Shown here: positions 11,819-23,702 of the stretch, in pieces
Numbering within the stretch: position 1 is the first letter of the stretch
Layout: the number at the start of each line of letters is the position of its first letter
Origin: Melastoma dodecandrum
Lineage: Eukaryota > Streptophyta > Magnoliopsida > Myrtales > Melastomataceae
Direction of reading: 5' to 3'
NCBI GenBank assembly: GCA_029817715.1
Contig: JARUPY010000290.1
Coordinates: forward strand, 1,488,001 to 1,552,000
Length of the DNA stretch: 64,000 nt
Translations under genes and position numbers: made by a program
The notes under the pieces: generated by a model
The model's input: only the letters and a program-made list of their open reading frames with translations
Told to the model about the DNA's origin: nothing
Database searches by the model: none

Positions 11819-14153
11819 ATGGAAAAAAGTACCAGGAGTGGAGCTAATCGCGACCCTCCACCTCCATTAGATGGAACTGATCAGCTTGTAGCGGGGAACT
11901 TAAATGTTGAGACCGCGGCTCTAGGAAGCCAAGAAACTGAGAATCATCCTGATTCCGGGGTGCATACCCCTTCTGAGTTCATATCCAGGCTTGAATTCCA
12001 CAAAGAATTCAATGATATGAGGAGCCTAATGGACAGACATATCACTGGATTGCAAGACAATATGGCTCAGATTTTGGAACAACTCAGTGCTTTGAATAGG
12101 CCAAATGCCGCTACAAAGCCAACTGTCCCCGTAGACAGAGAAAATTCTTTCATGGGAGACGTCAGGCGCGCGAAGAGGCGCAATGTGTCATTCTAGGAGG
12201 ATGAGCCTTGGGGCGGCGTTAACCAACGCGTTACAGAGGTCTGGAATAGGGACAGGATGTCCCCATCAAGGCCTGCTACCTCTCGGTCTCTTACGTCTTA
12301 GAGGGCGAATGTTGTGTACGCGTTGAACCCTGTAGACGATGATGTAGAGGCCTAGGGTGAAACGAACAGATATGCAAGTGGCATACCCCCTCGCCAACCT
12401 GGTAAAACGCCTGTAGAGGAGATGCCTCCAGGGGAAACTCCAGCTATAAGAAGCCTACCGCGGGTGGAAAGCTTCTACACGAATGTCTCGGTAAACCCAC
12501 AGCCGCCTCGGACCACAGTGAGGATGCCTTATCCCCTAGAGAAAGTGAGTCAGGAATATGTTCGAGAACAATTCGATCCTGTACCACCACAGAATCTGAG
12601 GGAGATGATTGCTCAGGCCTTGGAATAGATGGTACCTGGGGCTGTCAGGCAGGATGACCCTGGTCTATACAGGAGTCCATACCCTGCCTACATCGACAGG
12701 GACTTGCTCCTGCCCAAGGGGTACAGAGTACCTGATTTTACCCGCTTTTCAGGGGAAGATGAGATGACACCCATGGAGCATATAACCCAGTTCACTCATC
12801 AGGCAGGAGATGCTGCGGCCAATGATTTTTGGGAGCTAAAATTATTCCCGAACTCTCTTACAGGAGACGCTTTCACATGGTATGCAAGTCTACCTCCTGG
12901 ACCAGTAACATCATGGGCGGAAATGCAGTCTTTCTTTGTGAAAGCATTTGATCGGCTAGACACCCCCATGTCAATCTTTGAGGTAATGCGGCTTAAGCAG
13001 ACCGTTGGAGAACACCCAGGACAGTTCCTCATGCGTCTACGAAAGGCGCTACTTCGCTGTAGACCTGCAATTCCTGAAAGGGATCAGTTGATGATTGCGT
13101 TAAACGCGTTGTCTATGCCCTTCAAGAAGAAGCTACAGGGGGAAAGGTTTAATGACCTGTATGACTTGTCTAGGAGAGCGACTGAATACCATCAGTTACT
13201 AATGGAAGAAGCCCAGTCTAAGTAAGATTATCAGTTGGAAACACTTGAGGTATACATGGTCGAATTCGTGAAAGGCGAAGCAACGATTTGTGAACCTCTA
13301 GCAAGGAAGAACTCAAAAGCGAAACCGTCTCAGAAGTCTGGCGAAGAAAGAAAGTATTCTTTCGACGTAGACAAGGCGGAAGCGGATCAAGCTTAAACCA
13401 GGCCATAGAGCCCCCCTAGACGGAGAGAGAAAGGATTAGAATTACTGCAAATGGCATCGGTCGTTTACACATACGACCAAGGACTGTCTATCATTCAGGA
13501 ATATAATTCAAGACCTTATTGAGTCAAAGGAATTGTGCTTTCCTGAAGTAGACGAAGTCACTAGGGTCGACAACAGAACTATTGACGACGAAATAGCCAT
13601 TCATATGTTCGATATTGCTGATGTAGACATCAATTTCATCGAAACTAATACAGACTTTTCCCTGCAGAATATAAAGATTCCTGGGGAGACCTTGGTGGCG
13701 AAAGCCCTCTTCCGTCGCCTGGCTGATAAGGGTGTAGTTACCTGTCCAGTCAAGGAAGTAGCGCCCAGCCTTTGTTGCTGGCACATGGATGACACGCACA
13801 CCACAGATAGATGCAATACGTTCAGGAAGTATTTGCAGAATAACCAGGGAGATTCCTGGTATGACCTGACCCCGCTTGAGGAGGTAGCGATGGGAATAGT
13901 CTCTCCAAGTTCGCGAAGTGCCTCCAACAATTCACAAAGGGGATTCAAAATCCCCTCAAGTGTAGAGCGAAGGCCAGCTACCCGGGGAGGAAGAAGTGGC
14001 ACTCATGGTCGAGGCAGAGCACCTGAACAACAGCCCGTGCGATCGAACGTTCCAAACGACACCTGGAGTTTAATGACTCATCCTCTCAACAAGGGGCAAA
14101 GCCGGGGCAGGAGAGGCATGGCTATTCCGGTGAATCTCGCTCTGGAACCATAG
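11819..14153 (+). pseudogene. gag of the Tat-type retrotransposon, with stops
   Basis: The ATG at 11819 follows the PBS. The first open block has a predicted coiled-coil-like stretch (FNDMRSLMDRHITGLQDNMA). The Retrotrans_gag domain is clear at 12629-13225 (PDFTRFSGEDEMTPMEHI, LTGDAFTWYASLPPG, LPPGPVTSWAEM, then MRLRKALLRC). The 13533-14153 block carries a CCWHMDDTHTTDRC motif, the knuckle-like CxWHxxxxHxxxxC typical of this clade. Interruptions include TAG near 12194 and 12301, TAA near 13223 and a stop near 14151. Gag would package the element's RNA, but this copy cannot produce an intact protein. Confidence 0.8.
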
Positions 14154-14781
14154 AGAGAGACGACCTTAGCAGAACCCAGCGGTCTGAAAGGCCACAGGAA
14201 TGCTCAGTTCCTTGATGAGAGGATGCTTTGCTAGAAATGCAAGCTTATAACTCAAAACAGGATCTTGATCACCTAGTTTTGCACCTCATGTTGCGTCAAC
14301 TACTTCCTCAAGCTTGTAGACTTGTCCTCAAATGGGGAGATCGTGGTCAAACCCGCGCGCTCTACGGCTACAGGTACTGGTGAAACTAACAAGACTTGTC
14401 CGGAACCACAGTAGGTACCAACGCGGACAGTAGTAGGATACGATCCATTTGTTAGAGACTTTGTCGAGGTATGTCAAACTCTCCTTGGTTCTAAGAGATC
14501 AAGGGTAATTAAAGCGGTTAACCCTTCAAAATATTGGCAGAAGGCAGTGGGCAAGACCACTTTGCCACCAAGAGCTCGCGAGAGAGGGACAGACGTCTAA
14601 GTCACGTCGCTAAAAGGCCTATGCCTACCCTCTCAGGGGCCGCTCTACCAGCTACGGTGCCTACAAAGGAATTGAACGCCGAAGTAGAGCACATTGAGTC
14701 TACAGATCATTCGGAAGAGCCTGGTTCAAGTTTCAATTATACCCCACTTCGGAGCGAAATCCCAAGTGATGCGACAGGGGA

Positions 14782-15444
14782 ATGAGGCCAATAGTGAGCT
14801 GCAACGCCCTCACCCTGCCTGTAGACTTCGCTAATAAGCGAAAAGTGGAGACCCTAAGAGGTAAAGTGCTTCTTCCTTGTTCTCTTGCTTACCCAGCAGG
14901 CTTTCCACTACATTGGTTGGAGAAACCATCTGATGGCATGAAACAACACATGCACTCTTTATACATAACCGCTACCTTTGACGGTACAGTGGTGAGTCGG
15001 GTCCTTGTAGACAATGGAGCTACTATAAACGTGCTTCCTCTGTCTAGGTTTAAAATACTTGGGTATAAGCTTCACGACTTGGTTAAAACCAATGTCGCAG
15101 TGAGTGGTTTCAATGGTAGGAAGTCTGAATGCTTAGGGGTTTTCTCTGTGCACCTTGAAGTGGGTTGCCAAGAAAGAGAAACCGCTTTCTTTATGATAGA
15201 CATAATTCCTACTTTTAATGCTTTGCTGGGCCGCGATTGGCTCCATAAAACCGCATCTATTCCTTCCCCTTTACATAGGGAGCTGATGTTATGGGCTGAC
15301 TATGAAATTGAAATTATCGAGGCTGATGAATACTCTTGTTGTGACAAAGGTATCTTGCATGCAGAGACAAGCAAGACTGTCAAGGACCTCACACTGGAAC
15401 AACGTTATAAGCTTGGCGACCCCACTGTTGGACCCCTTGGTTAA
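14782..15444 (+). pseudogene. Retrotransposon aspartic protease region
   Basis: Contains VSRVLVDNGATINVLPL, the retropepsin-like active site with DNGA (residues 77-80 of the block), and the downstream FFMIDIIPTFNALLGRDWLH hydrophobic motif. DNG(S/A) in place of DTG is usual in Tat elements. The protease would process Gag-Pol. The frame closes at 15444 before RT, so the polyprotein is broken. Confidence 0.8.
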
Positions 15445-15841
15445 CCATCTGGAAAGTTTGACTACATTGTAGATTACGGATCATCGCACCCTAAGCCAGA
15501 GACGGGGCCCATCATCCCAACGGGATGGGGAGACAAGCTGTCTGCCAATGACATAGAGGAGGTTCTGCAAGAGGTTAATTCGGGCGAAAACCCTTTAAGG
15601 ACCGACGAAACAAAAGAGAACGAAGGTGGAAAGGATCAACAGAACGTTGTTGCGGACTTGGAGCCCGATAGACTCCTAAAGGAATGGACCTATAGACCGG
15701 AATGAAGAAGGAAACGAGGCGGTCGCCGATGTCTTTCGACGACCTGAAGTCTACCAGGGGAATCGTTGCTGTAGACGACATATTTCTTGGTTTTCAATAA
15801 ACTCAGGAGCGCTTAGAGTACCTAACGCTTGTAATAGGCCT

Positions 15842-17345
15842 GTGTCTACCGATTTAGGTGGAGCTGAGGAACACGAGTCTTTAATGACCCCGTGTGACCC
15901 ATTGATTAGCATTAATTTGGGAAGCGAGACTTCTCCTAGGATTCTTTTCATTAGTTCTTCAGTAAATAAAGAACTTTTTGATAATATTAAAGGAGTACTC
16001 GAAGAATTCAAGGACTGCTTCGCCTGGGATTATACTGAAATGCTAGGTTTAGACCGTAGACTAGTAGAACACACCCTTCCCATCAAGAAGGATTTCAAGC
16101 CAGTACAGTAGGCACCAAGGCGCATGATTAGGGAAGTGACGCAACTAATCTTTGAAGAAGTTAAAAATCTTTTTCGAGCAGGATACATAAGGACCTCACG
16201 GTATACTAAGTGGATTTCCAGCATTGTACCGTCTTGAAAAAGAACGGCAAAATCAGAGTCTGTATAGACTTTAGGGATTTGAACCGTGCTACCCCAAAGG
16301 ATGAATATCCTATGCATATCGCAGATGACCTTATAGACAAGACAGCAAGACATCAGATTATGTCGTTCATGGATGGTTTCTCTAGCTACAACCAGATCTT
16401 CATCGCAGAGGAGGATATACACAAAACAACATTCAGATGTCCCTTAGGAATATTCAAATGGGTAGTGATGCCATTTGGACTAAAAAACGCTGGTGCTACC
16501 TATCAACGAGCAATGAATGCTATATTCGATGCTTCTCTTGGCAAGACAGTAGAAGTCTACATTGACGATATAGTCGTCAAGTCGGCAAAGGAAGAACTTC
16601 ATGTCGACCATCTCCGGAATGCTTTCATGAAAATGAGAGAGCATCAACTTAAACTAAACCCACTAAATGCGCCTTTGGGGTTAAAGTAGGGCAATTTTTG
16701 GGTTTCTTAGTACATCAACGCGGTATTGAAGTTGATCAGAACAAGGTAAAAGCCATCCAAAACTTAGCATCACCAAGAAGAAAAAAGGAATTACAGGCTT
16801 TTCTTGGAAGAGTGAATTACCTGCGAAGGTTCATTGGAAATATCGCAGGAAAGACGGAAGCATTTGCCAATCTTTTGAGGGGAAAAAGTGATTTTAGGTG
16901 GACTAAGAAACACGAAGAAACATTCAACGCTTTGAAAAAGTATTTAACACACCCACCAGTTTTGATACCCCCTCAACACGGAAAACCTTTCTTTCTTTAT
17001 GTGGCTGCCACTGAAACGACCATAGGGACTATGCTAGCCCAAATGGATCAAAACGGACGCGAAAGGGTCGTTTATTACTTGTCAAGGCAATTGACACCAA
17101 TCGAGGTCAGATATGCCCCGAAAGAAAAGTTGTGTCTATCAGTATTTTATGCCATCATGAAACTTAGACACTACTTCGGGAGCAGTGAAGTCTACGTAGT
17201 ATCTAAGTCACCCATTATTAAATACTTCTTCGAGAGTCCATTACTGATTGGACGAATTAGCAAATGGAGCCTAATTATGTCTCCATACGATCTGAGATAT
17301 AAGTATCAACAGTCAGTCAAGGGACAAGCACTGGCTGATTTCTAG
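15842..17345 (+). pseudogene. Reverse transcriptase and first RNase H region
   Basis: 15842-16111 holds the linker and an RT N-terminal lead-in (FAWDYTEMLGLDRRLVEH). The RT core at 16210-16689 has VCIDFRDLNRATPKDEYPM, MDGFSSYNQI, MPFGLKNAGATYQRAM and the YIDD catalytic box (16558-16569). The first RNase H and connection (16698-17345) run from QAFLGRVNYLRRFIGNI to YDLRYKYQQSVKGQALADF. Its first catalytic Asp is not evident (FFLYVAATETTIG), as is common where a second RNase H has been acquired. Breaks include a TAG at 16109, a frameshift near 16205, a stop at 16687 and a TAG at 17343. Confidence 0.85.
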
Positions 17346-17408
17346 ATGACCATGACCCACATGACCTAGCCTTGTCTATAGAACAAGAAGAAGTAACTGA
17401 AGAGGTCT

Positions 17409-17840
17409 AGCAGGCTTGGTTTGATGGCTCGTCCACTAAGAATGGAGCTGGGATAGGAGTTCATATAATATCTCCAATGGGTAAAGACATCAGGCTAGCT
17501 TTTCGTCTTCAGGTCATACCTACTAACAATGCTACGGAGTATGAAACATTCATTGATAATAGTATTGAAGGAGCTCGTGGCACTAAAGGCAAAGCATGCC
17601 AGTGTCAAGGGAGATTCCCAGTTAGTTATCAACCGGGTTAACAAAGAATGCACTTGTCAAGGCAGGCTATTGCCCCATTTCGAGTTAGTTCAGCGGCTAG
17701 TCGTACGCTTTGAGGATATCACGTTCCAATTTATAGGACGTGAGGAAAACATAGTGGCTAATAGCCTAGCTCAGTTAGCGTCGGGGTACAAAAGCAGGAT
17801 AGAACAGGGTGACATACCTGAAATAGGTTCACATCTGTAG
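17409..17840 (+). pseudogene. Second (archaeal-type) RNase H of the Tat element
   Basis: AWFDGSSTKNGAGIGV supplies the first Asp motif, NNATEYE the Glu, and KGDSQLVINRV the next Asp. The last motif reads ENIVANSLAQLAS, with Asn where the family usually has Asp. A frameshift near 17560 separates the two halves. The extra RNase H after the gypsy RNase H is a marker of the plant Tat clade. Confidence 0.8.
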
Positions 17841-17953
17841 CCGGAGGAGAACATCATGGTTGTAGACATAATGAACCAGGATAAAGACTGGAGAGAACCG
17901 ATAGTCAACTTGATTCCAATCAGGAAGCTAAACAGCGAATCAAGGTTCAGGAG

Positions 17954-19177
17954 TTGTCATATGTCCTCTTAGACGGTGTACTCTATAGAAAAGATGCAAG
18001 CGGAGTCCTTTTAAGATGCGTAGACTTAGATGAAGCTACTCCAATAATGATGGAGACTCATGAGGGACTCTGTGGGTCACACCAAGCAGGGATAAAAATG
18101 TGTTGGATTATTCGTAGACATGGTTTTTACTGGCCATCGATGATGAAAAATTACATTGAAATGGCCAAAGGGTGTCAAGAATGCCAACGGCATGATCCTA
18201 TAACCCGCGCCCCAGCAGTTGAACTTACCCCTGTGATCAAACCTTGGGCTTTCAGGACCTGGGCTTTAGATGTGATAGGGGAAATTCATCCTCACTCTAG
18301 TCGAGGGGATGCGTTTATCTTGGTAGCAACAAATTACTTCACCAAGTGGGTAGAAGTGCAAGTCTACAAGAAAATTGACCATAACGAAGCCATCGGTTTT
18401 TTACGAACTTACATCATCTATCGATTCGGCATTCCCCAGAACATTGTTGTAGACAATTGGACAGTTTTTAACAACTCAAGAGTGAGGGAATTCGCCGAAG
18501 AATTTGGCTTTTTAGTCCTGAATTCCACTCCATACTATCCTCAGGCGAACGGACAGGCTGAAGCCTCCAACAAATTAATCAAAAACAACATTCAAAAGAT
18601 GGTCGGGCTTAATCCAAAAATGTGGCACGAAGTACTTAATGATACACTCTGAGCTCCAAGAGTCACTAAGCGCGAAAGCACTGGGGAAACTCCATTCGCG
18701 TTAGTCTACGGCCATGACGCAGTGCTACCTACCGAAATAAGGTACAAGTCGCTCCGTGTCAGCTAACCTTGTCTACAGGACGAAGCCATACATATAGCCT
18801 TGGAAGAGTTAGAAAGAAAGAGGCTGGAGGTTGTCAATAATATAGAAGTACACAAGCAGAGAATAGCTCGCCACTATAACAAGAAAGTTGTTCATAAGCA
18901 CTTTCAAATAGGCGACTTGGTCTGGAAAATGGTTTTACCCTTAAAACTTAAAAACCAGATTCTTGGGAAATGGTCCCCAAATTGGGAAGGACCGTATCAG
19001 GGTAGCGAGACCTTCTCGGCAAATAGCTATAGATTGTCGACACTCGATGGAGTCAGGCAACCTCTAAAAATTAATGGCAAGTACTTGAAACACTATAGAA
19101 AAACTATTTGGGAATCGCACAGAAAGATTCTAAGTAAGCGCTTCCCATTTATATGGGAACAGGTAGCTAAGAATTAA
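17954..19177 (+). pseudogene. Retrotransposon integrase, interrupted
   Basis: In the first block, H36, H43, C74 and C77 form the HHCC zinc-binding domain, and D106 (ALDVIGE), D167 (IVVDNWTVF) and E203 (GQAEASNKL) form the DDE core. A TGA stops the frame at 18650. The frame resumes with GETPFALVYGHDAVLPTEI, another stop near 18763, then the basic C-terminal domain (18800-19177) with FQIGDLVWKM and KWSPNWEGPY. Integrase would insert the cDNA; this one is inactive as read. Confidence 0.88.
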
Positions 19178-19336
19178 CTTTACAAGTATACTATAGCTGT
19201 AGACTAAAGAATTTGTTTAAAGGGTGTCATCCCTGGGTTAGTCTACAGCTAGTAAAAGTAAAAAATGAGTTTGTTTTAAGGGTATCATCCCTTGAGACCT
19301 CAAAAGGAAAAAAAAAACACAAACAAAGTTAAGCCA

Positions 19337-19780
19337 TCATCGCCTGCTCGAGCTCGCCATACTTGGTGTAGGCACACCGCGCGCCGCCTCCATGAGCAAG
19401 AAAGTCAGAACCTTGGCCTGGGTCTTCTTGACGGTGACTTCATTCCTCTGTCGGAACCAAGACTTCGGTTCATCTTGGTCCTGCTGTTCAGAGGCATGAG
19501 CAGATCTTTCTGCGAGTAAGGAGTCAACCGTAGAAGCCCGTTCCTTGAGATCCCTCTCCATGGCAATAAGCTCCGCAATCTTAGCCTGAACCTGCGCAAG
19601 CTGGCGAGTCAAATCTTCCTTCTTCCCCTTGAGAAGTTGCAGATCAGCCTCTTCTTCCGCACGTTTTTTCAAGATATCAGCAATCCTGGATCGGGCACCA
19701 TTAACTGCTTCGATGTCTTGCGTGTACGCCGGCCAGTCGGACCAGAATCGTCTCCCGAACTCTTCGCAGGCTGCCTGCAT
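19337..19780 (-). pseudogene. Antisense coiled-coil ORF in the retrotransposon 3' region
   Basis: A 147-residue open frame opposite to pol, with a long charged heptad-like stretch (GKKEDLTRQLAQVQAKIAEL, then RDLKERASTVDSLLAE). It lies just downstream, on the same strand, of the plant-mobile-domain remnant at 20468-22105, separated by low-complexity sequence with stops. It is probably the C-terminal coiled coil of the same captured or accessory gene. It could have been part of an intron-containing product. Confidence 0.55.
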
Positions 19781-20467
19781 TTCGATAGTGGTGACTGGGG
19801 AGTCCTCAATCTCTTGATGCTGCTCTGAAGAACCTTGAATTAGTCTTTAGAGAAGATCTCAACACGAAGGATATGCCCAACACGTTCCACATTTGCCATC
19901 AGGCGATCATAATCACTCAGGCCGCTTGGAGTACCTTCCCCAGGTATCCCACTTGATGGCTGGCTGGGAGGACAGCTGGCCGACGATGGACTGGTACCAG
20001 CAGTAGGGTTAGTGCCTGTCGCACCCATCACCTCTGGAGCAGCAGCCTCTGTTGTAACAGCAGGGGCCTCCGTTTCCTCAGTAGCTAGGGCAGCTGGGAT
20101 TTCATGGGCAGGGTAAGGAATAGGCTACAAGTGAAAATTTAACAAACAGTATGGAGATTAAACAAACAAAGTCTACATCTACCATGTATTACCTCGGAAG
20201 GAGGAGCAGGTCGGCTTCATCAGAAGTTTCCTCCTCAGGATCAGATTCCTCGGACTAATTTGAACTCTGGGGAGAGGATAAGATATTCAGGCTTTAAAGA
20301 CAGGAAATGACATAGACACAAGGTTACGTACCGTCCCTTGAGGAGACTCAGCCGCTTGAGGAATCAGAAGGGGCGGACTCAGAATTGTAGTCGTTTTCCT
20401 GAAATCAACGCCATACGATGAATTGAAGGAGAGTTACAGTACTCAACGGTGAAAAGCGTCGCATACC

Positions 20468-22105
20468 TCACAGAAGAGGACCCCGAAGGTTCTGGGGCCC
20501 TGACAGAGATAGGAGTTGGGTCCTGGACAGGAGGCCGACGACGCTTGAAAGAGACTGAAATCGGCACGTCTTCAGAATCAGAAGACTCAGGGTAGGAGCT
20601 CTACGCTTGCTGGCCGCTCCCTCCTCGACCTGCTTGCCTGTAGAGGCAAGTGATTGCCGGCTTAGGCGAGTTAAACGCTTGGCCAGAGGAAGAGGGCCAC
20701 TCTCCGGTGAAGAGTCCCCAGAGTTTACATCCAATACTACGACTCATGTTAGTAAAAGATTCTCAGATCAAAGAAATGATAAGTATAAGTCTATATCGAG
20801 AGATGGTCGTTGCCCTGTCTTCAGCATCATGTCGGAAGACAAGTAGAGGTCAGGCTCTTTAGAGGTCTGGAGGAAGGACATCTTCTTCAAAAGGGTGTCG
20901 AAGGTGATCGCCCACTGAACAGTGAAGAACTCCGTGGCCGAGACTGGTGTAGATTCAAGAGAAAACTCCATCTGCTGGAGCTCCGCCTTCCTGGCCAAGA
21001 GGTTCATTGAGACCTGGAGGGTTTCCTTAGAAAGAATAGTGGAAACCCTCATGTGGAGCGAAAGGTTGGAGGTGTCGGAGAAAGGCACTGAAGAGCTTTG
21101 CACAAAGCCCACCTGCCTTGCACAAAGCTAGGGGTTGTAGACTTCAAAGGTGAAACCTCCCTCCACCACACAGACCAGGACCCTACTGGTCAAAACTGAA
21201 TCCCAGTATAGACCCGAGGTGAGCTTCTGGCGGCGCCTCAAAATAGTATGGCCAGCAGGAAAGGAGACTCAGTTGTGGCGTTCGCTCCGCCCTGTATCTA
21301 CAATGTGACGGATGTGTCCCGTCACAGAGGCAAACAACCACTGATCCTTGGATCGGCAGCATGAGTCCAGCATGTGCATCCCATAGCACGCGACTGGAGT
21401 GGCGCTGGAGGGCATCTGGTACCCTGTAAGCTCGGGCATCCATAGGTAGGACCATAGATGCACAAGCCACAAAGGGCCACCGACCGGATATCTTGGAAAG
21501 GGGTTGCTGCACGTTGTCGTCTTATGCAGCCCCTAGTAAACCAACCCAGCAGAAATGGGGCCCAGGCAATTTGTTTGGAGGCCGCCGAGCTCAAAAAATT
21601 GGCGACCCCATAAACCAGCTTCGGCACACGCTTGCCAGTAAAATCGAACACGTACTTGCTTAGCCAGACGCTGAAGAACTAAACCTCTTCAGCCTTTCCC
21701 CAGGCAGCAAGGGGCATATCCAGGTGCTTCTTCGTCGTGCTCAGAATCTGGAGCATCTCGATGGGATGGTGATCATCGTCAGCAGGATGGAGGCGAACGG
21801 GGACGCCGGCCACGTTATGGTCATGGGACCCTCAGGGAGGTAGAAACAGTTTACCGAGTCATTCCAGAACGGAAGCAGACTCGCACACACCCGAGGGTCG
21901 CAACGCTTCGCGACCAGAGACGGCCTGACAAACGGCAAGAGGCCATAAATCTAGCCTCCTGAGGTGCCAGTCAGTTGCTCAAGAACATTTGGTTCACCAG
22001 CATTTGCTGCAAGCGCGTTTATCAGCTGCCTTACATCTTGAGCCTCTACCATCCAGTGCCTTCTTCTGGCTTTTATTCCAGGCATTCCACAGTTTCTGTA
22101 ATATC
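20468..22105 (-). pseudogene. Antisense plant-mobile-domain (PMD-like) remnant
   Basis: On the minus strand, blocks resemble the plant mobile domain: LPFWNDSVNCFYLPEGPMTI near 21850, FSVWLSKYVFDFTGKRVPK near 21650, FLSSAASKQIAWAPFLLG near 21570, then GGPLWLVHLWSYLWMPEL near 21450, which is the most diagnostic. Several frames are needed, so stops and frameshifts are present. PMD proteins include host silencing factors (MAIN, MAIL1) and relatives carried by transposons. Antisense extra ORFs beyond integrase are known in Tat elements. This feature lies between integrase and the 3' LTR, so it travels with the element. Confidence 0.65.
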
Positions 22106-22149
22106 ACAGATCTCGGCCCATACCTTGAGATCTTCCATGTGACTTTTTT

Positions 22150-22973
22150 TACGTCTTAGAAGTGAGTTTGTTGGCTCCGAGATCCTTGGGGGGTAGTTGC
22201 GACTAGAAGATCTTCAGAGGTCGTAACAGACCGGGTATAAAAGAAGGAGATCTCTCTAAGAGAAAAACACGAACAAATCAGCCAACAGAAGCTTATCTTG
22301 CTCGTCACCCCTTAGTTGTTAGTTGTTAGGATTCCCCGACCTGGGCGAAACCCTTAAGGTTTCATTGGTCTTCGCTTCCACCGTCGGAATGAGTAACCGT
22401 AGCTGTGGTGACAAATCCCCGCCAGCACTCCAATGCCAGGACGAGCCACCGTAGTCTCGGTACACATCTCCGCCTTCGACTCCAACGCCAGGACGAGCCA
22501 CCGTAGTCCCGGTACACATCTCTGCCTTCGACACCGCCACTAGGGTGAGCCACCGTAGCCTTAGTATCCACGTCCGCCTCTACATTCGACCACATTCCGT
22601 CCACCAAGCCAAGCAACCGAGTTGTGCCAGCCAAGGAGTGCAAGTCTACGACACTCTGTCATCAAGTCTACGACGACGCTGCCCAGATTGCCTAGCGTCA
22701 AGTCTGCGACATCCTTCATCGCCCAGACCTGCTGGATTGTAGTTTCCAGCATCAAGTCTACGACCTAGCTCTGAGTCTACAGAGCCCAGTAGCCAGTCTA
22801 TAACCGTACTACCGTCCTTGTTTTTATTTTTATGGCTGTAAGCATTCTTTACTTATTGTGAAACTATTTACATTCGATCAATTTTATTCAATTACTTACT
22901 GACGACCACATTTACAATCCATGTGAGTCTTATTGCCAAATATTTCCGACGTGATCCGTTTTCGATGCGAACA
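22150..22973 (+). repeat. 3' LTR, 5'-truncated
   Basis: Matches the 5' LTR from about position 11030 onward but lacks its first 300 or so bases, including the TGTTGACA start. It carries an extra stretch of about 43 bases upstream of its TATA box (near 22193-22235) and an internal duplication of the ACGAGCCACCGTAGTC block. It ends GATGCGAACA. No polypurine tract is left at its front edge. Confidence 0.8.
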
Positions 22974-23351
22974 AATCGAACCAGCGGATTGGTTCTTGGG
23001 TGGTTCTTTGAGCCACAGGGTAGACTCTAGGTTCTAAAAATTAAGGAACCGGCCATTACAGGGTAGGTTCCAGGTTCCACGTCCGGAACTTACCCACCCT
23101 GGAACCTACTCACCTTAATAGCCATAGTTGCGACCGCTCTCCCCCGCTCCGAAGCAAGACGCGGGACAGCGCCACCGGCCCTGCAAGCGGCCAGACGAAC
23201 CAGCTCACGAAGGGACAGCGACTCCACTCCGGGAGCAAAGCCAGGCTCATCCCATATTGTCCGAAGAACCGTCATCCACCTTCTCCAACCGTACACCCAT
23301 TTTCCCAACAGCCACGACACCAACGGCAACAGTCTCACGGGCATCGAGTCA
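22909..23351 (+). repeat. Inverted-repeat arm A (LTR end + hAT piece + flank)
   Basis: This block runs from the last 65 bases of the 3' LTR through the hAT remnant into flanking DNA. It recurs in reverse complement at about 24230-24686, making a hairpin-capable inverted repeat with a spacer of about 0.9 kb. Confidence 0.8.
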
Positions 23352-23362
23352 ACGGGAAATCC

Positions 23363-23506
23363 CCTGTGAGTCTTATTGCCAAATATTTCCGACGTGATCC
23401 GTTTTCGATGCGAACAAATCGAACCAGCGGATTGGTTCTTGGGTGGTTCTTTGAGCCACAGGGTAGACTCTAGGTTCTAAAAATTAAGGAACCGGCCATT
23501 ACAGGG
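23363..23506 (+). repeat. Extra direct copy of the LTR-end/hAT junction
   Basis: From TGTGAGTCTTATTGCC to GGCCATTACAGGGTA it repeats about 22921-23064, including the LTR terminus and the same AATCGAACCAGCGG junction. It then breaks abruptly into TATATGATATATATAAA. Confidence 0.8.
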
Positions 23507-23509
23507 TAT

Positions 23510-23702
23510 TATATGATATATATAAAAAATTCCGGGTCCTTTACATGGCCCACCTGCCGCCATGCCCTTTAGAAGCACCCCTCAGCGGAGCCGCTCTTCC
23601 CCCAGGCCCTCCAAGCCCCCCTTAGCACAACGGCCATCCACCACGCCCTCAAGCTCCTTCTATCAAGGCGTTTCACACCCACCAAACACATTTCCTATTT
23701 TT
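23510..23702 (+). repeat. Block R, copy 1
   Basis: Starts TATGATATATATAAAAAATT and runs through CAGCGGAGCCGCTCTTCCCC to CATTTCCTATTTTTA. The same block occurs in the same orientation at 25505-25695 with small indels. Confidence 0.8.

Larger units (their letters stand above)
10724..22973 (+). mobile_element. Ty3/gypsy LTR retrotransposon, Tat lineage, degenerate
   Basis: About 12.2 kb with a 5' LTR, PBS, gag, protease, RT, RNase H, a second RNase H, integrase, a long 3' region with antisense ORFs, and a 5'-truncated 3' LTR. Flanks AACCG (10719-10723) and AATCG (22974-22978) are a 5-bp target duplication with one mismatch. The dual RNase H, the DNGA protease motif and antisense ORFs beyond integrase point to the plant Tat clade. 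Many stops and frameshifts in gag and pol mean it is not autonomous. Confidence 0.88.
10166..23117. mobile_element. hAT-like non-autonomous element split by an LTR retrotransposon
   Basis: Two separated pieces, 10166-10723 and 22974-23117, belong together. The outer left end reads TAGGGGTGAGCATAGGTCC and the reversed right end TAAGGTGAGTAGGTTCC, similar termini of the TAGGGGTGAGCA type common in hAT elements. The flanks ATAGCCAC (10158-10165) and ATAGCCAT (23118-23125) form an 8-bp target duplication with one mismatch, the hAT length. Both pieces are rich in GGTTC and CCGG motifs. No coding region remains outside the inserted LTR element. Confidence 0.7.
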
